Notes: generated by a model not told the origin, from the sequence alone. Positions 34,225 to 46,950 are shown, numbered from the stretch's first letter. The stretch: 64,000 nucleotides of DNA from Aedes albopictus (GCF_035046485.1 NC_085137.1:440824334-440888333), one strand, 5' to 3'. Made by a program: numbers and translations.

Positions 34225-36060
34225 TCTTCTGCTTGGGATTCTAGAACTTCTTCAGGGTTTCTTATAGACAATCCTGGAGGATTCCTGCATGTATTTTCCC
34301 AGAAAAATAATTCTTAAATTCTTCTAAAGACATCCCTTTTGGATTTCTTCCTGGACTTCTTTATTAAGATACATTTTCTAGGAATAAAAAATTTAAAACG
34401 CGTTTCTTCAGGTACTCTTACCGGAATTCTTCCAGAATTACGTCCATCGATTGCTGTAGCAGTCTCTCAGGAAATCCTCCAAGAATTTTACTAAACGGGT
34501 TCTCTAGGTATTTTACTAAAATATCCTCAATGAACGTTTCTAGAAATTCTTCCAAGGGTTTCTTTGGATAATCATCCTGAAAGTTCTTCGCAAATTCCTC
34601 TCGAGATTCTATCAGCCATTTTTTTTTTGAGATTTTTACTGACATTCATCTGAAGATTCGTTCAAGAGTTCTTATTGTGATTTCTACGGAGATTATACTT
34701 AAGATTTCTTAAGAAATTCTTTCAAAAATTCCTGTTCAGATTCCTTCTGAAGGTCATGCTCGGACTCCTGCAACAAAATATCTTCGGAGCGTTTTTCAGA
34801 ACTTTAGAGATTGCTTCATAAATTTCAGTAAGGGGATTTTATTTAAAGTTCTTCCAAGAAGTTTTTCAGAAATTTCTCCAAAAATGATTTACCAACCCTA
34901 CAGAGGTTCCTTTGGAAATTCTTCCAAGGGTTTCTTCAAGATTCCTTTGATAAATTTTGTCAGGGATTTCGGCAGAAGTTCCTGCGGTTTCATCAGAAAT
35001 ATATCCTAGGGTTGCTTGACAGATTCCTGCAGGAATTGCCGATATTCACCAAGGAACTTATTATTCTAGGAAGTGCACAATATTCTCTAAAAAATCCCTG
35101 AATGAACTGCTGAAGAAGTTGCTTTAGGATTGTCCGAAGAAATCGTTGAAGAAAACTCCAGATAATATATTTAAAACTCTTGAATACGTTTGGGAGGGAT
35201 TTAGGGACAAAATGCCTGATTAAATTTCTCAAGATATCTCTGGAGGTTATATTGGATGCATGCCAGAGAGAATACCTGAAAAGAAACTCCTCCATTCCAT
35301 TCCATTCTCAATCCATTCTCCATAAGGAAACTCAATTCCTTAATCCCAAAAAAAAAGAATTGAAGGAACTCTGAAAGTAATTCCAAGATAAAAAAAACCA
35401 AAGCCAAAGATACTGGTGAAATTCTTGAAGAAACCTCTCAACTATTTTTTGAGAATCTCTAAAGAATTTTCTGAAGGAATGCTTGGAAAATCTCCTTTGG
35501 ATACCAGCAGTTGAGCAAATTATTCTTGAAAACTTACTACCTGTAGAAATTCGTAAAGGAATTCCTGTAGAATCGGAAAAATAAATCCTGGAAGTGTTAT
35601 TAAGAAAACCATTGAAGAAATTTCTGAACGCATCAAATACTCGGAGGATTCATTGAAAGAGATGAGAAATTAGCTGCAGGTATTCGTTGGAAAATTTCTT
35701 CAAAAAAATCAAGAAAAAAGGCTAAGAATTAGATCTGGAATCGTTTCTGCGGGAATGGCTAAGTGAATCTTTAAGAATTTTCAAAGGAAAATCCAAGGAA
35801 AACCCTAGAGAAAATTTAGAAAAAAAAACTCCGAATCTCTGTGTAAAACAATATTCTGCGATTGCATCTTTTGAAGAAATATTTAAGGGAATTCCTGGAG
35901 AATGTCCTGGAGAATTTCTCGGAAAATCTATAGAAATTACAAAAATCATTCCTACAGAAATCCCAAAGAAAAAAAAAATGAAGGAAATCCAGCAAGAATC
36001 TTCTTTCTATGAAAGGTACAAAAAAAGTGCTGCCGTAATAACATTTTTTAATTAATCCCT
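34225..36060. repeat. Decayed minisatellite
   Basis: Units such as ttcttccagaatt, ttcctccaag and gaattcctggaga are scattered at about 24-bp spacing; the orientation appears to switch around 35100-35200. It is much more diverged than 30425-33105. The short frames inside are not genes. Confidence 0.65.
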
Positions 36061-36092
36061 AACGGAATTCCTGACGGGTTACCTTGAGGTAT

Positions 36093-36911
36093 AGCCAAGT
36101 TTCCTGCTACCAAATAGAGCGCTCAAGTAAAATTCCACCTTTTTCCGTAAGTAATTTTGACATTTGTTTAACTGACAGCATTTCAACAAAACGATGCTGT
36201 AAGAAGGATGCGAAGAAAAGGGCACCAGGTTGTTTTCGATTTGGACTTTCGTTATTGGAATTTCTGGAAGAATCTTCGGAAGAATTCCTGGAGAAATTCC
36301 TGGAGGAATCTCCGGAAGAATTCCCGGAGGAATCTGTAGAAATTCCTTGAAGAATGTCCGGACGAATTCCTGGAGAAATCTCCGGAGGAATTATTGGAGG
36401 AATCTCAGAAGGAATTTTTGGAGATTTGCTCCAGTAAATCCTCCAGGAATCCCTCCGGAAATTCCCGGGGAAGTCTTGCAGAAATTATTGAAAATCTCCT
36501 GGAAGAGATCCCGATGAACTTGTGGAAGAATTGAACGGGAATTCTGGAGGAACTCCTGGAAAATTTCCCGGAGAATTCCTGGTGTAATTATTTATCAACT
36601 TCTGGAGGAATTCCCAAGGTAATTTTAGATAAGTTCTTGGGAAACTCCTGGAGGAATTACAAAGTCATTGGGGAATTTTTGCAGAAATTCTCGGAAATCC
36701 CCTTGATGAACTCCTGGAAGAATTTCGGTATACGGAAAATTAACAACATGACTGACAGCATCGCATGACAGTGCCATCTGTTGGCAAATCTTCTGGCTGT
36801 AAATTTCTTATCAACTGCGGACGCGTAGGTAATTTTGATTGCAAAAGTTTTACGTGACCATTACTTGTCCTATCCTTTTGCACAGTATGTACTTATCAGG
36901 TGGAAACTAAC
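36093..36911 (+). mobile_element. Small TIR element (AAGTTTCC family), copy 2, enlarged
   Basis: The left ~80 and right ~70 bases match the ends of 17822-18204 (gcgctcaagtaaaattccac; ccattacttgtcctatc). The hairpin found in copy 1 is absent here. The interior from about 36236 to 36760 is decayed minisatellite (ggaagaattcctggag units) that copy 1 does not have, so one copy has gained or the other lost it. Frames of 88-95 codons here are repeat artefacts. Confidence 0.6.
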
Positions 36912-38050
36912 CAATTCCAAAAGAGTGCCTCACGGGAAGAATTACATTTTAAAATAGTTGTCAGAGTGATCATTTAAAAAAGTTCAGCTGAACTCATGAA
37001 AGGAATTTTTGAAAGAATGCCCCTTTTGCTTGTAACCATCGCCAAACCAAATTTATGATGAAAAAATAATTCTCAATTAAGCGCAATATTGAAGTGATTT
37101 CTATAAGGGTGTACCAGTATAAAGTGCGCTGAAATTTGGAAAACTTGAGTAACCAGCTCTGAAAAAATATTACTCTTAGCATTACAGAACGTTTGTCGGT
37201 ACAATCACCAAAACACTAAGATTAATTCTCCACCACACAATGTTGCACGACGTCCAACAAACTATAGCTGCAATAATCGATCTTGAATAAAATATGACAC
37301 GTGTTTCCCTCAAAGTCACCTGTCTGGATCGAACTTCGCTTTCCAACCAGGAACATCGGAATTGCATGACGGAAACTTTCAAGCACTGACGACTGACCGT
37401 CCAGATTGATGTCGTAAAACTTCCAAGAAGCAGCAGAAATTATTAATATTGTTGTTTTTAATTCGTTTTGTTCGACCGGTAATTATTCTCTTAGGCGCAA
37501 TTAAATCTGACACACATTTAATGCCCCACCCGGTCGGCGGTCGGCATGTGAATAATGATGAATCAAGATGTGACAATAAAACAGGGAGGACTGCGCACAG
37601 GTCGTTGTCATCATTGTCGTCGATTCGATGTGGTCGACCATCAGTGAGTGGTCAGTTGGTTCGGCAGGGTTAGACTCTTTTTACGACCGGAAGGTGCCTT
37701 CTCAGTTACTAATGCGGTTTGTGGTTTTCGGACGACAGTAATTGGGCGTCTGGCGGAAAAAAAGGAAAGTTCCTTCTGGCTTGGGCTTGGGCTTGGGTGG
37801 ATTCATTTGGAGATGACTGTTTTACTGCCTTCGGTCATCGGGCGGGAAGTCAGTTAATTGTTTGTCATTTTTATCTGCGATAATGCGATAATGGGTTTCA
37901 TTGCTCGGCGGAGTTCCTTGGAAAGCGAGATGATGCGAGGTTAATGAAATCGTTTTGCGGTGCGACCCCCAAGTTTATGCATCATATTTTCGGAGGACAT
38001 TCAGTTTTATCACGTTTTAAAAGTGGCATTTGCATGAAAAAGTCGCACAT
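36912..38050. other. Unassigned sequence
   Basis: 37108-37160 shares a ~50-bp phrase (ctgaaatttggaaaacttga, gtaaccagct) with 45855-45912; each lies just beyond a decayed minisatellite. 37480-37860 has mixed composition without a recognised gene. Confidence 0.35.
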
Positions 38051-38137
38051 ATGCACTGCCGTTCTACGCATAATTATCCCATGTTGATATGGATTCCATA
38101 TCAACATGGGACAATTATGCATAGGACGGCAGTGCAT
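38051..38137. mobile_element. 87-bp near-perfect palindrome (ACTGCC family)
   Basis: The 43-base arms 38051-38093 and 38095-38137 pair with three mismatches and a one-base centre. The ends atgcactgccgt and acggcagtgcat and the inner gcataatt.tcccat relate it to 17847-17924. The one-base loop argues against a microRNA precursor and for a palindromic MITE. Confidence 0.75.
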
Positions 38138-38156
38138 GAAGTGACAAATTTTGCAG

Positions 38157-38396
38157 CAATTCGTTGACGGGGGAAATAATAACAACACTCAAAAACAACA
38201 GAACGATGCCGGTGAATCGGACGACGATGGTGGTCAAATCCCGCTTAGCCGAGGCAGTGGTGCTCAAACTATGGATCGCATGGTGATCATTGAAAATGAA
38301 GTGTGGGTAAAAAGTAAAAAGAAACTATCCAGGATCAGTGTGACAAATCGTAAAACTATAACGTGTAATAAACAGACGCGTACGTTCTGATGAGTA
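38157..38396 (+). other. Exon-like open segment, unrecognised
   Basis: After a good acceptor (ttttgcag ending near 38156) the frame reads FVDGGNNNNTQKQQNDAGES, then an acidic run and MDRMVIIENEVWVKSKKKL. Composition is protein-like, with no known domain. A donor-like gtggg/gtaaaa lies near 38303. It starts 20 bases after the palindrome. It could be an exon of a host gene outside the window or chance. Confidence 0.2.
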
Positions 38397-39199
38397 TGAC
38401 ATGAGAGTCTGTCACTTTGTCGCAGTCCTCGGCGAGATCCACATGAACTACAACATAATATAGGGTATGTGTGCCATCAGTAATCTCACGCTCCCATATC
38501 CATCCTATTCGAAAACAAGCGATTACGGCACCGATTGATTCCGTTCTTTTTGTTTCCATGGGTGCTCACTTCTAACAAAAAAATACAAAAATAAGAAACA
38601 AAACAAACAGCGCTTCAATCCTTCGTTTTTCGTAGGATGAAAATGGGAGCCAAATGCTTAAGAAGGGAACCAATACCCTAGTTTACCCAAAACCGGTCTA
38701 TCGTTGCTTTTTTCAGCAGAGTGGGTCTTTGTGATCGTTTTCTCAGATCAAGATTTTCTTTTTGGTGAGATTATAATTGGTGATCGCTTTGAAGCTCTCA
38801 CGACGAACGTCCACAAATAACGTCACGATTTGAGGTGGAAGAGAGAGTTATGCAAAGTGTGACGACAGAGTTCCCATACAAAATGTGTGAAATGAGGGAG
38901 AAGGGGAAAATGGTCGATTCAAGCGGGATGTAATTTATGAACGTTCCCTTTCAGTTTGAGACATGGAGCCATCGTGGGATGCGTTGCCCTTCTGTTGTTT
39001 CCGCTTCTGCCACGTTCTACCGGGTGCCATACCGCAGCATAACTGCCCGCTATGTGTCCTTTTCCTCCAAAATCGCACATTTCGGGGAACCATTTGTTCC
39101 GTCGACTCCTTTTCATGCTCTCGGCTGCGTCGGTGATGGTTGCACGCCCCCTTATTTTGCAACGCCTCGACATTCTGATTCAGTCGCTCTATGTTCTAC
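38397..39199. other. Unassigned sequence
   Basis: An 84-codon minus frame at 38919-39173 contains GGKGHIA, faintly like a gag zinc knuckle, but the cysteine spacing is wrong. Nothing else was recognised. Confidence 0.3.
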
Positions 39200-39987
39200 T
39201 AGTATGGGACACGCTTGTATGGAAAAAATAAATCCTTGCTCCAGTCGACTTTTTCGATCCCATTTAGGTCCCATATCACCTGTACAAAATTTCAGCGCAA
39301 TCGGTGAAACTATAATTTAGCGCAAGCGGTTCAAATTTTGCATAGGATTTACTATGGGAAAAGTTGCACTTTCAAACAAAAAATCCCAGAGGTCGCCCTT
39401 TGTCTCCTTAATTCTAATCGATCAACGCTAGAAAAATCATTTATGAAACTTTCCTTCGAAGATCGCAAAACAATTGGATGCTTGTGAAAAAAGTTATTGA
39501 TTTATTACCGATTAGTCATCCAACGAACGGCTTTTTGTTTTGTTTTATCAGCAGCACTGCTGCTGCCGTTGTTGCATGGGGTGGTGGGAGGCATCACCAC
39601 CCCCAGAAACAGCAGCAGCCAAGGCAGCAGCTACAGTGCTGCTAATAAAACAAAACCAAAAGCCGTTCGTTGGATGACTAATCCGTAATAAATCAATAAC
39701 TTTCTTCACAAGCATCCAATTGTTTTGCGATCTTCGAATGAAAGTTTCATAAATGATTTTTCTACAAGAAGCGTTGATCGAATTGAATTAAGAAGACAAA
39801 GGGCGACCTCTGGGATTTTTTGTTTGAAAGTGTAACTTTTGCCATAGTAAATCCTATGCGAACTTTGAACCGCTTGCGCTAAATTATAGTTTCACCGATT
39901 GCGCTGAAATTTTGTACAGGTAATATGGGACCAAAATAAGATCGAAAAAGTCGACTGGAGCGAGAATTTGATGTTTGTCCCATACTA
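39200..39987. mobile_element. Foldback element (TAGTATGGG family), copy 2
   Basis: Both arms match 24604-25398. The 9-bp atgttctac flanks it at 39191-39199 and 39988-39996. The centre has the same CAG/CTG-rich core (gctgctgccgttgttgcatg). The 63-codon frame within it is not a gene. Confidence 0.85.
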
Positions 39988-39997
39988 ATGTTCTACT

Positions 39998-41345
39998 GAG
40001 GTGGTCGTCGGTACTGTACATTGTTGATGACGGAGAGTTTTGGGCGCAGTTTGGTCATCACCCGGTAATTGGGTTGTTTAGTGAATTAAATATTGCCATT
40101 TCCTTTAGCCAAATGGAAAGTACTCATTTTTCTGAGTATAAGGTGATTTTATTGCGTTTCAATTCCTTTGTTTTGATGGGTTAATAAACAAAACAGTTTT
40201 AAATTGCGTGGATAGAATGACAGTTGAATCGATAAAGTGACAGCTCTCCCCGAACAAAAAATTTCCCCCAAACAAACTCCTAATGCATTTTAAAAATAGT
40301 TCCCGGGCACCAAAAATGATGAAATTTTGGATTTCGACTAATTGTTGGACGGAGATTCCGATTATGCAATAATCTGGATACCCCTAAAGAACCCAATTGT
40401 CATATTATACGCAACAGTCCGGACCCGAATGACTTCCATTCAGTTAAAGGGTCCTTAAAATAAATTAATAATAATAATACGCAACAGTTCATACATGTAT
40501 TCCTTCAGAATCTCTTCTAGATCTTTCTGCAAAAACAACTCCAGGGATTCAGGGAATTCATGGCCCTTCATAGATTCCCTGAAGAACTTTTATTTTGAAG
40601 CTTCCTTTATCAATTTTAATAAAATCCTTCGAAAATTTCTTCAGAGCCACGAGAGGAATGCTCTAAGAAAATCATTGACTTTATTTTAAAATCTTCCATT
40701 TATTCGAAGGAATGGATTCTGGGGATTCCTTCTGTATGCGAAATGAAACCCGATTGGCTCGGTATCGGAATTTGAAAGGGTACGTTTAGGCCGATGCAAA
40801 TATTATTTTTCTTTTATGTCCGAGGCCACTCGCCGGGTACGAGGGGGGGGGACAAAAATAAATAAGGAACAAACGAAAAAAAAACTATTGAAAAATTACA
40901 AATTATACCAACTATTGAAAAAATATTTTTCAACTATTGAAAAATAGTTGCTTGTAAACATTTTTTCTATTGAAAATGGAGTCATGGGCAGCCATGTTTT
41001 TTTTTTCGCCCCTTCAATATTTTGGGATTTTTGAAGGGGGGGTGACATAAAACAAATTAAATATTTGTATCGGCCTTATTAGCGAGAAGATACAATGATC
41101 TTAGCGGTTCGGCTATCTATATTGAACTGGCAGGCCTGGTTATTCTATACTGGATATATAATGCGCACAGAGCACAATTGGGGAAACGAACTAACGAGAA
41201 CTATATAAGCTTTCGCTCACCTATCAGATTGATAGATGATCAGAGAGGGTTATCGTTGTGCGAAGAAAAGTGAGAGTGAATTTACAATTTGGGTGATTCA
41301 AAATCAATCCTATTCTTAACACTTTTAAAAAATTCATAAAGGATT
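39998..41345. other. Unassigned sequence with G-runs and decayed repeat scraps
   Basis: 40490-40735 is decayed minisatellite. G-tracts occur at 40842-40851 and 41034-41041. A TATA-like tatataag at 41202 lies 24 bases before an initiator-like atcagatt, without a recognisable gene downstream. Confidence 0.35.
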
Positions 41346-41830
41346 TTTTTTAATCTTACATTCTTTCAGGCATTGCTTCAGAGCTTAAAGGACTCCGTCA
41401 GAAAATCTCCCATGGATTTCTTTTCATTTTCAATTCATCCCCAACGGCAGCTGTCAGATAGTGTTCCTGGAGTTTCTTCAGAAATTTGCCTAAAGTTCCT
41501 TGCTTGGATTTTTAACAAAAGCTTTCAGCGATTCATTTTGGAGTATTCTCCAAGTGGTTCAAAAATTCCTCCACGCGTTTTTCATTCAGAAGCTCCTCTA
41601 GGCTTTTCTTCAGATATTCTTTCGGAGATTTTGACAAGTTCTCCTCGGGATTGCTTAAGAAATTCCTCGAAAATTCATTTCAAGGGATTTCATGAGAAAT
41701 TTCAATGGGATTATTCCACGAGATTTTTAAGGAATTCTATTCAAAATTCCACCAGAGATTTCTTTACAGTTACTCCAGAAATATCTCCAAGAACTGCTTT
41801 TAATAATATTTCAAAATGTACATATTATAA
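41346..41830. repeat. Decayed minisatellite
   Basis: The tract is TTC-rich (ttcttcagaaattt, cctccacgcg, ttcctcgaaaattc). The 153-codon plus frame at 41373-41834 is S/F/I-rich and is an artefact of it. Confidence 0.55.
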
Positions 41831-43079
41831 CTAAGAGTGTTGGAATTAGAGAGAAAATTCGATAAAAGTTGAAAAAATGTTGTATCATCTGAATTTGGCG
41901 GAAAGCTACTGTTGGGGAGTTTTCGGGGTCTTTTGAGCCACAAACACTGGTGTTCAGTAGTGCAGATACGCTAAAAGCTAAACATTATTGCGTTAATAAA
42001 TTTGCCCATTGCCTATCCATTGAAAACTTACATTGGTCACCCTATACTCAAGTCAGATCCAACAAGTATCAACCGGTTCACCGAGAGTGAGATGAATATC
42101 ACTGCTGTAAAGACTATCGTTCAATATATAGAATAAACCTTCATCCAAATCTTGTCTACTTACATGTGGATAGCAAGAGAACAATGAATCCTTGCTTTTC
42201 CCTACGAGAAAATTCCAAGGCAAATTCCGTTCGGTACTAACTGGGCCAAATCCTAATAACAGCATTTAGATTAATTTAAATATTCTCTACATATTCATGG
42301 AATACTTACAATTCTAGAGACAATCAATTACCCATTTAATTCCAATCTACTTCCAAAACCAATTCTTATCACTTGATGTGTATGCTTTGTCTATAAAATA
42401 CAATTCAGACTTCTTTTCATGCTAGAATCAAAACAACATGACCTATCGGCATATCCTTTTTGCTTATGCCCTATCAGCAGCTAATTCATTAACCGTGTTG
42501 CCAACAATATGGTCTTACCATTTACTCCGCGCGAATGGGTTCGACTAGATACACCGCAACAGCTACTAATTTTTGGTGTAGTAAATTTAACCCTGATTTG
42601 GGTATAATCCAGATCGAATTTTAAAGTGTATTCCAGTTCTAACATCAAATATTAAGTGGTTTCAGGTATTCCTATTACCAAAAGGTCAAAATAATGTTGG
42701 CAAAATTCCACAAACACTAGATTCGAACTGTTGTCTCAGTGGTGGTGCAAGAGTTCGAATAAAACACATACATACAAAAAGTGTTGTAACTCAAAATTGG
42801 AAAGACGTTTGGTGTAACTTTGATCAGCAAAACTTTTGCTCATGGATGGTAAAATCACCACACGGTATTTGTTTATTTTAATCTGCTTCGATTTTTTTAA
42901 GTAGGTCGAATTTTCAACTATGGTCGAACTTTTGCTCCACCTTACTCTATAGATTTTGCATCACATCCGCAAAAACTGGCAGCAAAACTCACTTTATTGG
43001 TGATATGTCTCGCAAAGGACGCTTTTTTTGGAGTTCATTGTGTGTATGTTGTCTCTCTCCCTACATGCGCCGCACTGAA
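41831..43079. other. Unassigned sequence around a coding-like patch
   Basis: Apart from 42053-42252 nothing was recognised. Confidence 0.35.
42053..42252 (-). pseudogene. Coding-like segment, unrecognised
   Basis: The minus frame reads FGPVSTERNLPWNFLVGKSK and HVSRQDLDEGLFYILND, a composition unlike the neighbouring repeats. A GT-AG pair about 57 bp apart lies just upstream (gtaagtattcc near 42305, ttattag near 42252), the size of short mosquito introns, and gtaagttttc follows at about 42030. However, the splice would create a TGA at the join, and a stop precedes the downstream donor. It may be a decayed exon. Confidence 0.25.
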
Positions 43080-45850
43080 TAAATCTTTAAGAGCTTTTTC
43101 AGAAATCCTAGAGAGATTCCTTCAAAAATTTACCGAGGGATTTATTTTGAAAACTATTCATGGGAAAAAAATGGAAAAAAAAATCAGGCCTTCTTTTAAA
43201 AATTCATCCAACAAATCTTCCAGGTAATTTTTAAGAAACACTGCTTAAAATGATTTTGGAGATTTATATGAGAATTCATTTATTATTTTGGGAAATTCAT
43301 AGTTTCCTTTAGATTTTTTCTAACGTTTTTTGGAAAATTCAACACTAGTTCACAAAACCTTACTTCAATTTCTTCCGAAACTGTGCCATTGATTGCTTTA
43401 GAAATTTCTCCAGGAAATACTTGCAGAATACCTTCCACAGATTCTTGAAAGTTATTTTAAAATATCTTGAATAGTTCAGAGATTTCTCTGGAATTTCATT
43501 TTGAAATCCCCATTAAGAATCTTTCAGAAATGTTTTCAACCATTCCACAAGAGAAACTCATACATTTTTTTTCCAAAAATCAGAACGATACTACTTTCAG
43601 GAAGTTATACAAAGATTCCTTCAGAAATGCTTGCAACAATTATTTTAAAAAATCAAAAGTTTCTCCAAGGATTTTATTAGAAAATCTTACGGACTTCTTC
43701 AGAAATTTTTAAAATAAAATTCGCCAAATTCCTCCAGGGACTTTTTATAGGTTTTCCTGGAGATTCCTTAAGAAATTCATTATGATATCTCTTCATAAAT
43801 TTGTTCAAGGATTCCTTCAAGGAATCTTCTATGGATCGCTTCCAGAATTGCTGCATGTGTTCCTTCAGAAATTCCACCAGGAATTCGTTCTGAAAATTTA
43901 CGAAGGTTTTTTCAGAAACTAGTCCAGTGGTATCTATGTACAGAAATACCACAGATTTCCACGGATCCTTATAGAATTTTTACAGAAATTCAATTACAAA
44001 TATTTCAAACGATCTCTACTTGAATTCATCAATTATTTCTTCGGAAATATGTCCACATGTTGCTCTAGGAATACTTCTAGAAAAACATAAAAAAAACTTC
44101 ATAAATGTCCTAAAAACCCACATTTTTTTTGGGAATTCCCCAAAGGGCTTCCGGAGGAGTTTATCCAATTATTTATTAAAAAGGATCTTTTAAAGTTCCT
44201 CCTGTGAATCCTTTAAGAATTTCCGTGGGATTTTTTCAGCACTTTCCCTAGTTATTCATGCAAATGTACTTCCAGTGATTCCTTAGTGATTCTACTAAAT
44301 ATTTCTTCAGAAATTCCTTCAGACATTCGTTCGGAAATTTGTGCTCGAGATATCAGCATGGACTTCTTCAGAGTTTTAGGGTTTTAAATTTTTCTACAGC
44401 AAAGATTCCTACTATCCTGGAATGCCTTCAGAGATTCCTGCTTGAACAATTTCAGATATTTCTCCAGGATTTGGAATTCTGACAGAAATGGCATTGAAAT
44501 TATTTGATAAAAACCTGCGGAGCAATTTCTAAAAAAATCTCTGAAGGATTGTCTAAAAAAAATCCTTAAAAAGGTCTTGATGATACCTTTTGAAAATTTC
44601 CAGCAGATTTTTTTTTAATTTTTTTGGGGGGTTCCTGAACAAAATTCAAACAATTTGTGAAGTTATTTCTGAAACAATTCTTGGATGAATGCCTGACAGA
44701 ATACATTAAAAATGTCTTCAGATACCTCCTAAACTTTCAAAAAAGGAAACAAACAAATACTGCGCAAATTTCAGGCAATGATAGAGTTCTTGAAAAAATC
44801 ACTCAACAAATGTTCGATCACTGAAGTAATTTTGTGAAGGAACTCCTTGAAATTTTCTCAGGAGGAATTTATAGAAGAATTTCTAACACAATTTATGAAA
44901 TCCTGCAGAAAAAAAACTGGAGGATTTTTTTTAAAGAACAACCAAAAAATGAGTTTTATGAATGAAGCTTTGGAAGAATAGGGTAATTATTTGCAAGTAT
45001 TAATTAAAGAATTTCTTGAATAATAAATCGTTGAAATATGATAAAAACTAGAGTAACTTTTCCAGGATTTACTGAAAGAATAATTGAAAACGTGTTCAAA
45101 GCATCACCGGAAAGGAACCCCGAAGAAAGTTCTTCATAAATCCAAAAGCTAATCTTCTTCTTCTGAAGAAGAAGAAACTTTTGGAGAATCCCCTGGAGAA
45201 AATAATTCCTGAAAGACCTCCCGAGAAAATGCATGAATTTCTTAAAGAAAACTCTAGAGGAATATTTGAAATTACAAATTTCTAAAAAAAATCCTGAAGA
45301 AATTCCATAGAAAACTCCTGGAGCAATTTCTTTAGAAATATATAAAGGCAAGCAAGCAATTCCCGGAATCCCGGGAGGATTTTTTGAAGGAATTTGTAAA
45401 AAAAAAAACTCCTCGTGGAAACTTTCAAGATGAATCTTTTGAGAAATTTCTTTACAAAAATCCAAAAAAAGACCTTAGGAAAATGTATGGAGAAAATCCT
45501 TCAGAAACCTCTGGAGAAATTGGCAAATAAATACAGGAACAGTACTGAAATCTATAGGAAATCCTGCAATAATCTTCTTCTATAAAAATATTGATAAATC
45601 CTGAAAAATTTCTGGTGGTTTTCCTGAAGTAAGTTGCAAAGAAAATACTAAAAAAGCATATGAGATGGAATGCATTCTGAAAAAATTCTCGGAAGAATCT
45701 TCGAGAAGAATTTTCGTTTAGCTCATAAAAGAAATTGCTGCAAGAATATCTCTTCCTCGATAAAAACAGAAAAGCTTCGTGAGAAAATTTAAGGAGGGAT
45801 TTCCCGGAATAATTCACGATAAAGTAACATATTGAAATCATTCCAAAAGG
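43080..45850. repeat. Long decayed minisatellite
   Basis: Degenerate ttcttcagaaattc-type units run in the first ~1.4 kb and gaagaatttctgg-type units afterwards, so orientation flips near 44450. All frames of 81-153 codons here are S/F/K-rich artefacts. Confidence 0.65.
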
Positions 45851-46359
45851 GGGGGGGAGGGTGTCCAGTGAAGGGGGCCCTGAAATTTAGAAACCTTGAG
45901 TTACCAGCTGTGATTTTACTATAACAGTACTGTTAACCAGAGAAGAGAATTGTCAGACAAAAGAGGCACAATACAAGCAACAAAGAAGGCGCGGCGATTA
46001 CTCTTTATCCCAACTGGTAACAGATAATGGCATGATCTCGAAAATGTTTGTCGGAGACAAAACGGGAGGTTTGTTGCGGAGTTTTCAACTCGTGAATAAT
46101 CAATTATTACTACATCAACAGCGTTGCAGTGTTTACCGGCTCGAAGTTACCGCTCTAATATCGCAATGCAGGGATAAAAATTTTTAACCTCGCGATGTAC
46201 GATCTTGTCCTGTCTACCAATTTTGTTTAAGTTGAGACAAACTTATGTCACATTGGGTGAATTGTTGCAACTAATGCAGGTTGCGATAATGTGATTATTG
46301 TTGCGTGATGGTTGACTTTTGATTTAGCGCTGTTAAACAAAAACGTTAAGATATTTTCT
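45851..46359. other. Unassigned sequence
   Basis: It starts with a G-run (45849-45861) and the phrase shared with 37108-37160. No gene was recognised. Confidence 0.35.
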
Positions 46360-46950
46360 TAGATGTGCCAAAAAACTTTATCGAAGATCACAAAGCGATT
46401 TGACGCTTGTGATAAAAGGTATAACGTACACATTGTGCGGTGGAGCATAACATAAAACATGAAAAAGGAATAACATCAATAATAAAATAGTAGTGACCTA
46501 TTTATATGACCAAGCATATAACTTTTTTCACAAGCGTCGGATCAATTTACGATCTTCGACAATGTTTTTCGGCATACCCTAGGCTATACTTTAACGCCAT
46601 AAGCTGCTGCTATAACTCAGTCAATCGATGCACTTGAATTTTTGATCATGACTAGATACTGTGCCTATCTGATGTGTCTCAAAAATCAAGTCAATCGGTT
46701 CAAAATTGAAAGTACCCAAAATAGGTGCTACTGCCCAAATGGTCCCAGACCCTATATGGTCTTGGATTTTTTTTTCAAGTTATGAGAAGAATGTAAATAA
46801 GTGCGTTCCCATACAAAATCCCATACCAATTTCAATCGCAATGTGAAATACGGGAACGAAACCAATCGATCTCAAATTTTGTACAGTTATTTCGGACGCT
46901 AAAAGGATCCGAAAAAGTTGTTAAAAAAATGACCTTGTTGACCCAGTCTA
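46360..46950. mobile_element. Decayed relative of the TAGACTGGGTCAAC foldback
   Basis: It shares aaggaataacatcaataata, cacaagcgtcggatca, taggctatactttaacg and the terminal ttgacccagtcta with 57469-58170. The left arm is shorter and the interior 46590-46770 differs, so the copy is incomplete or recombined. Confidence 0.6.

Noticed and set aside
38051..38137. microRNA precursor
   Set aside because: The centre is a single base, so there is no usable loop, and a related palindrome is demonstrably an insertion.
38919..39173. GGKGHIA as a possible gag zinc knuckle
   Set aside because: The cysteine/histidine spacing does not fit CX2CX4HX4C and no other gag or pol sequence lies nearby.
41202..41330. 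TATA box and possible LTR/primer-binding site
   Set aside because: No terminal direct repeat, no polypurine tract and no gag/pol were found around it.
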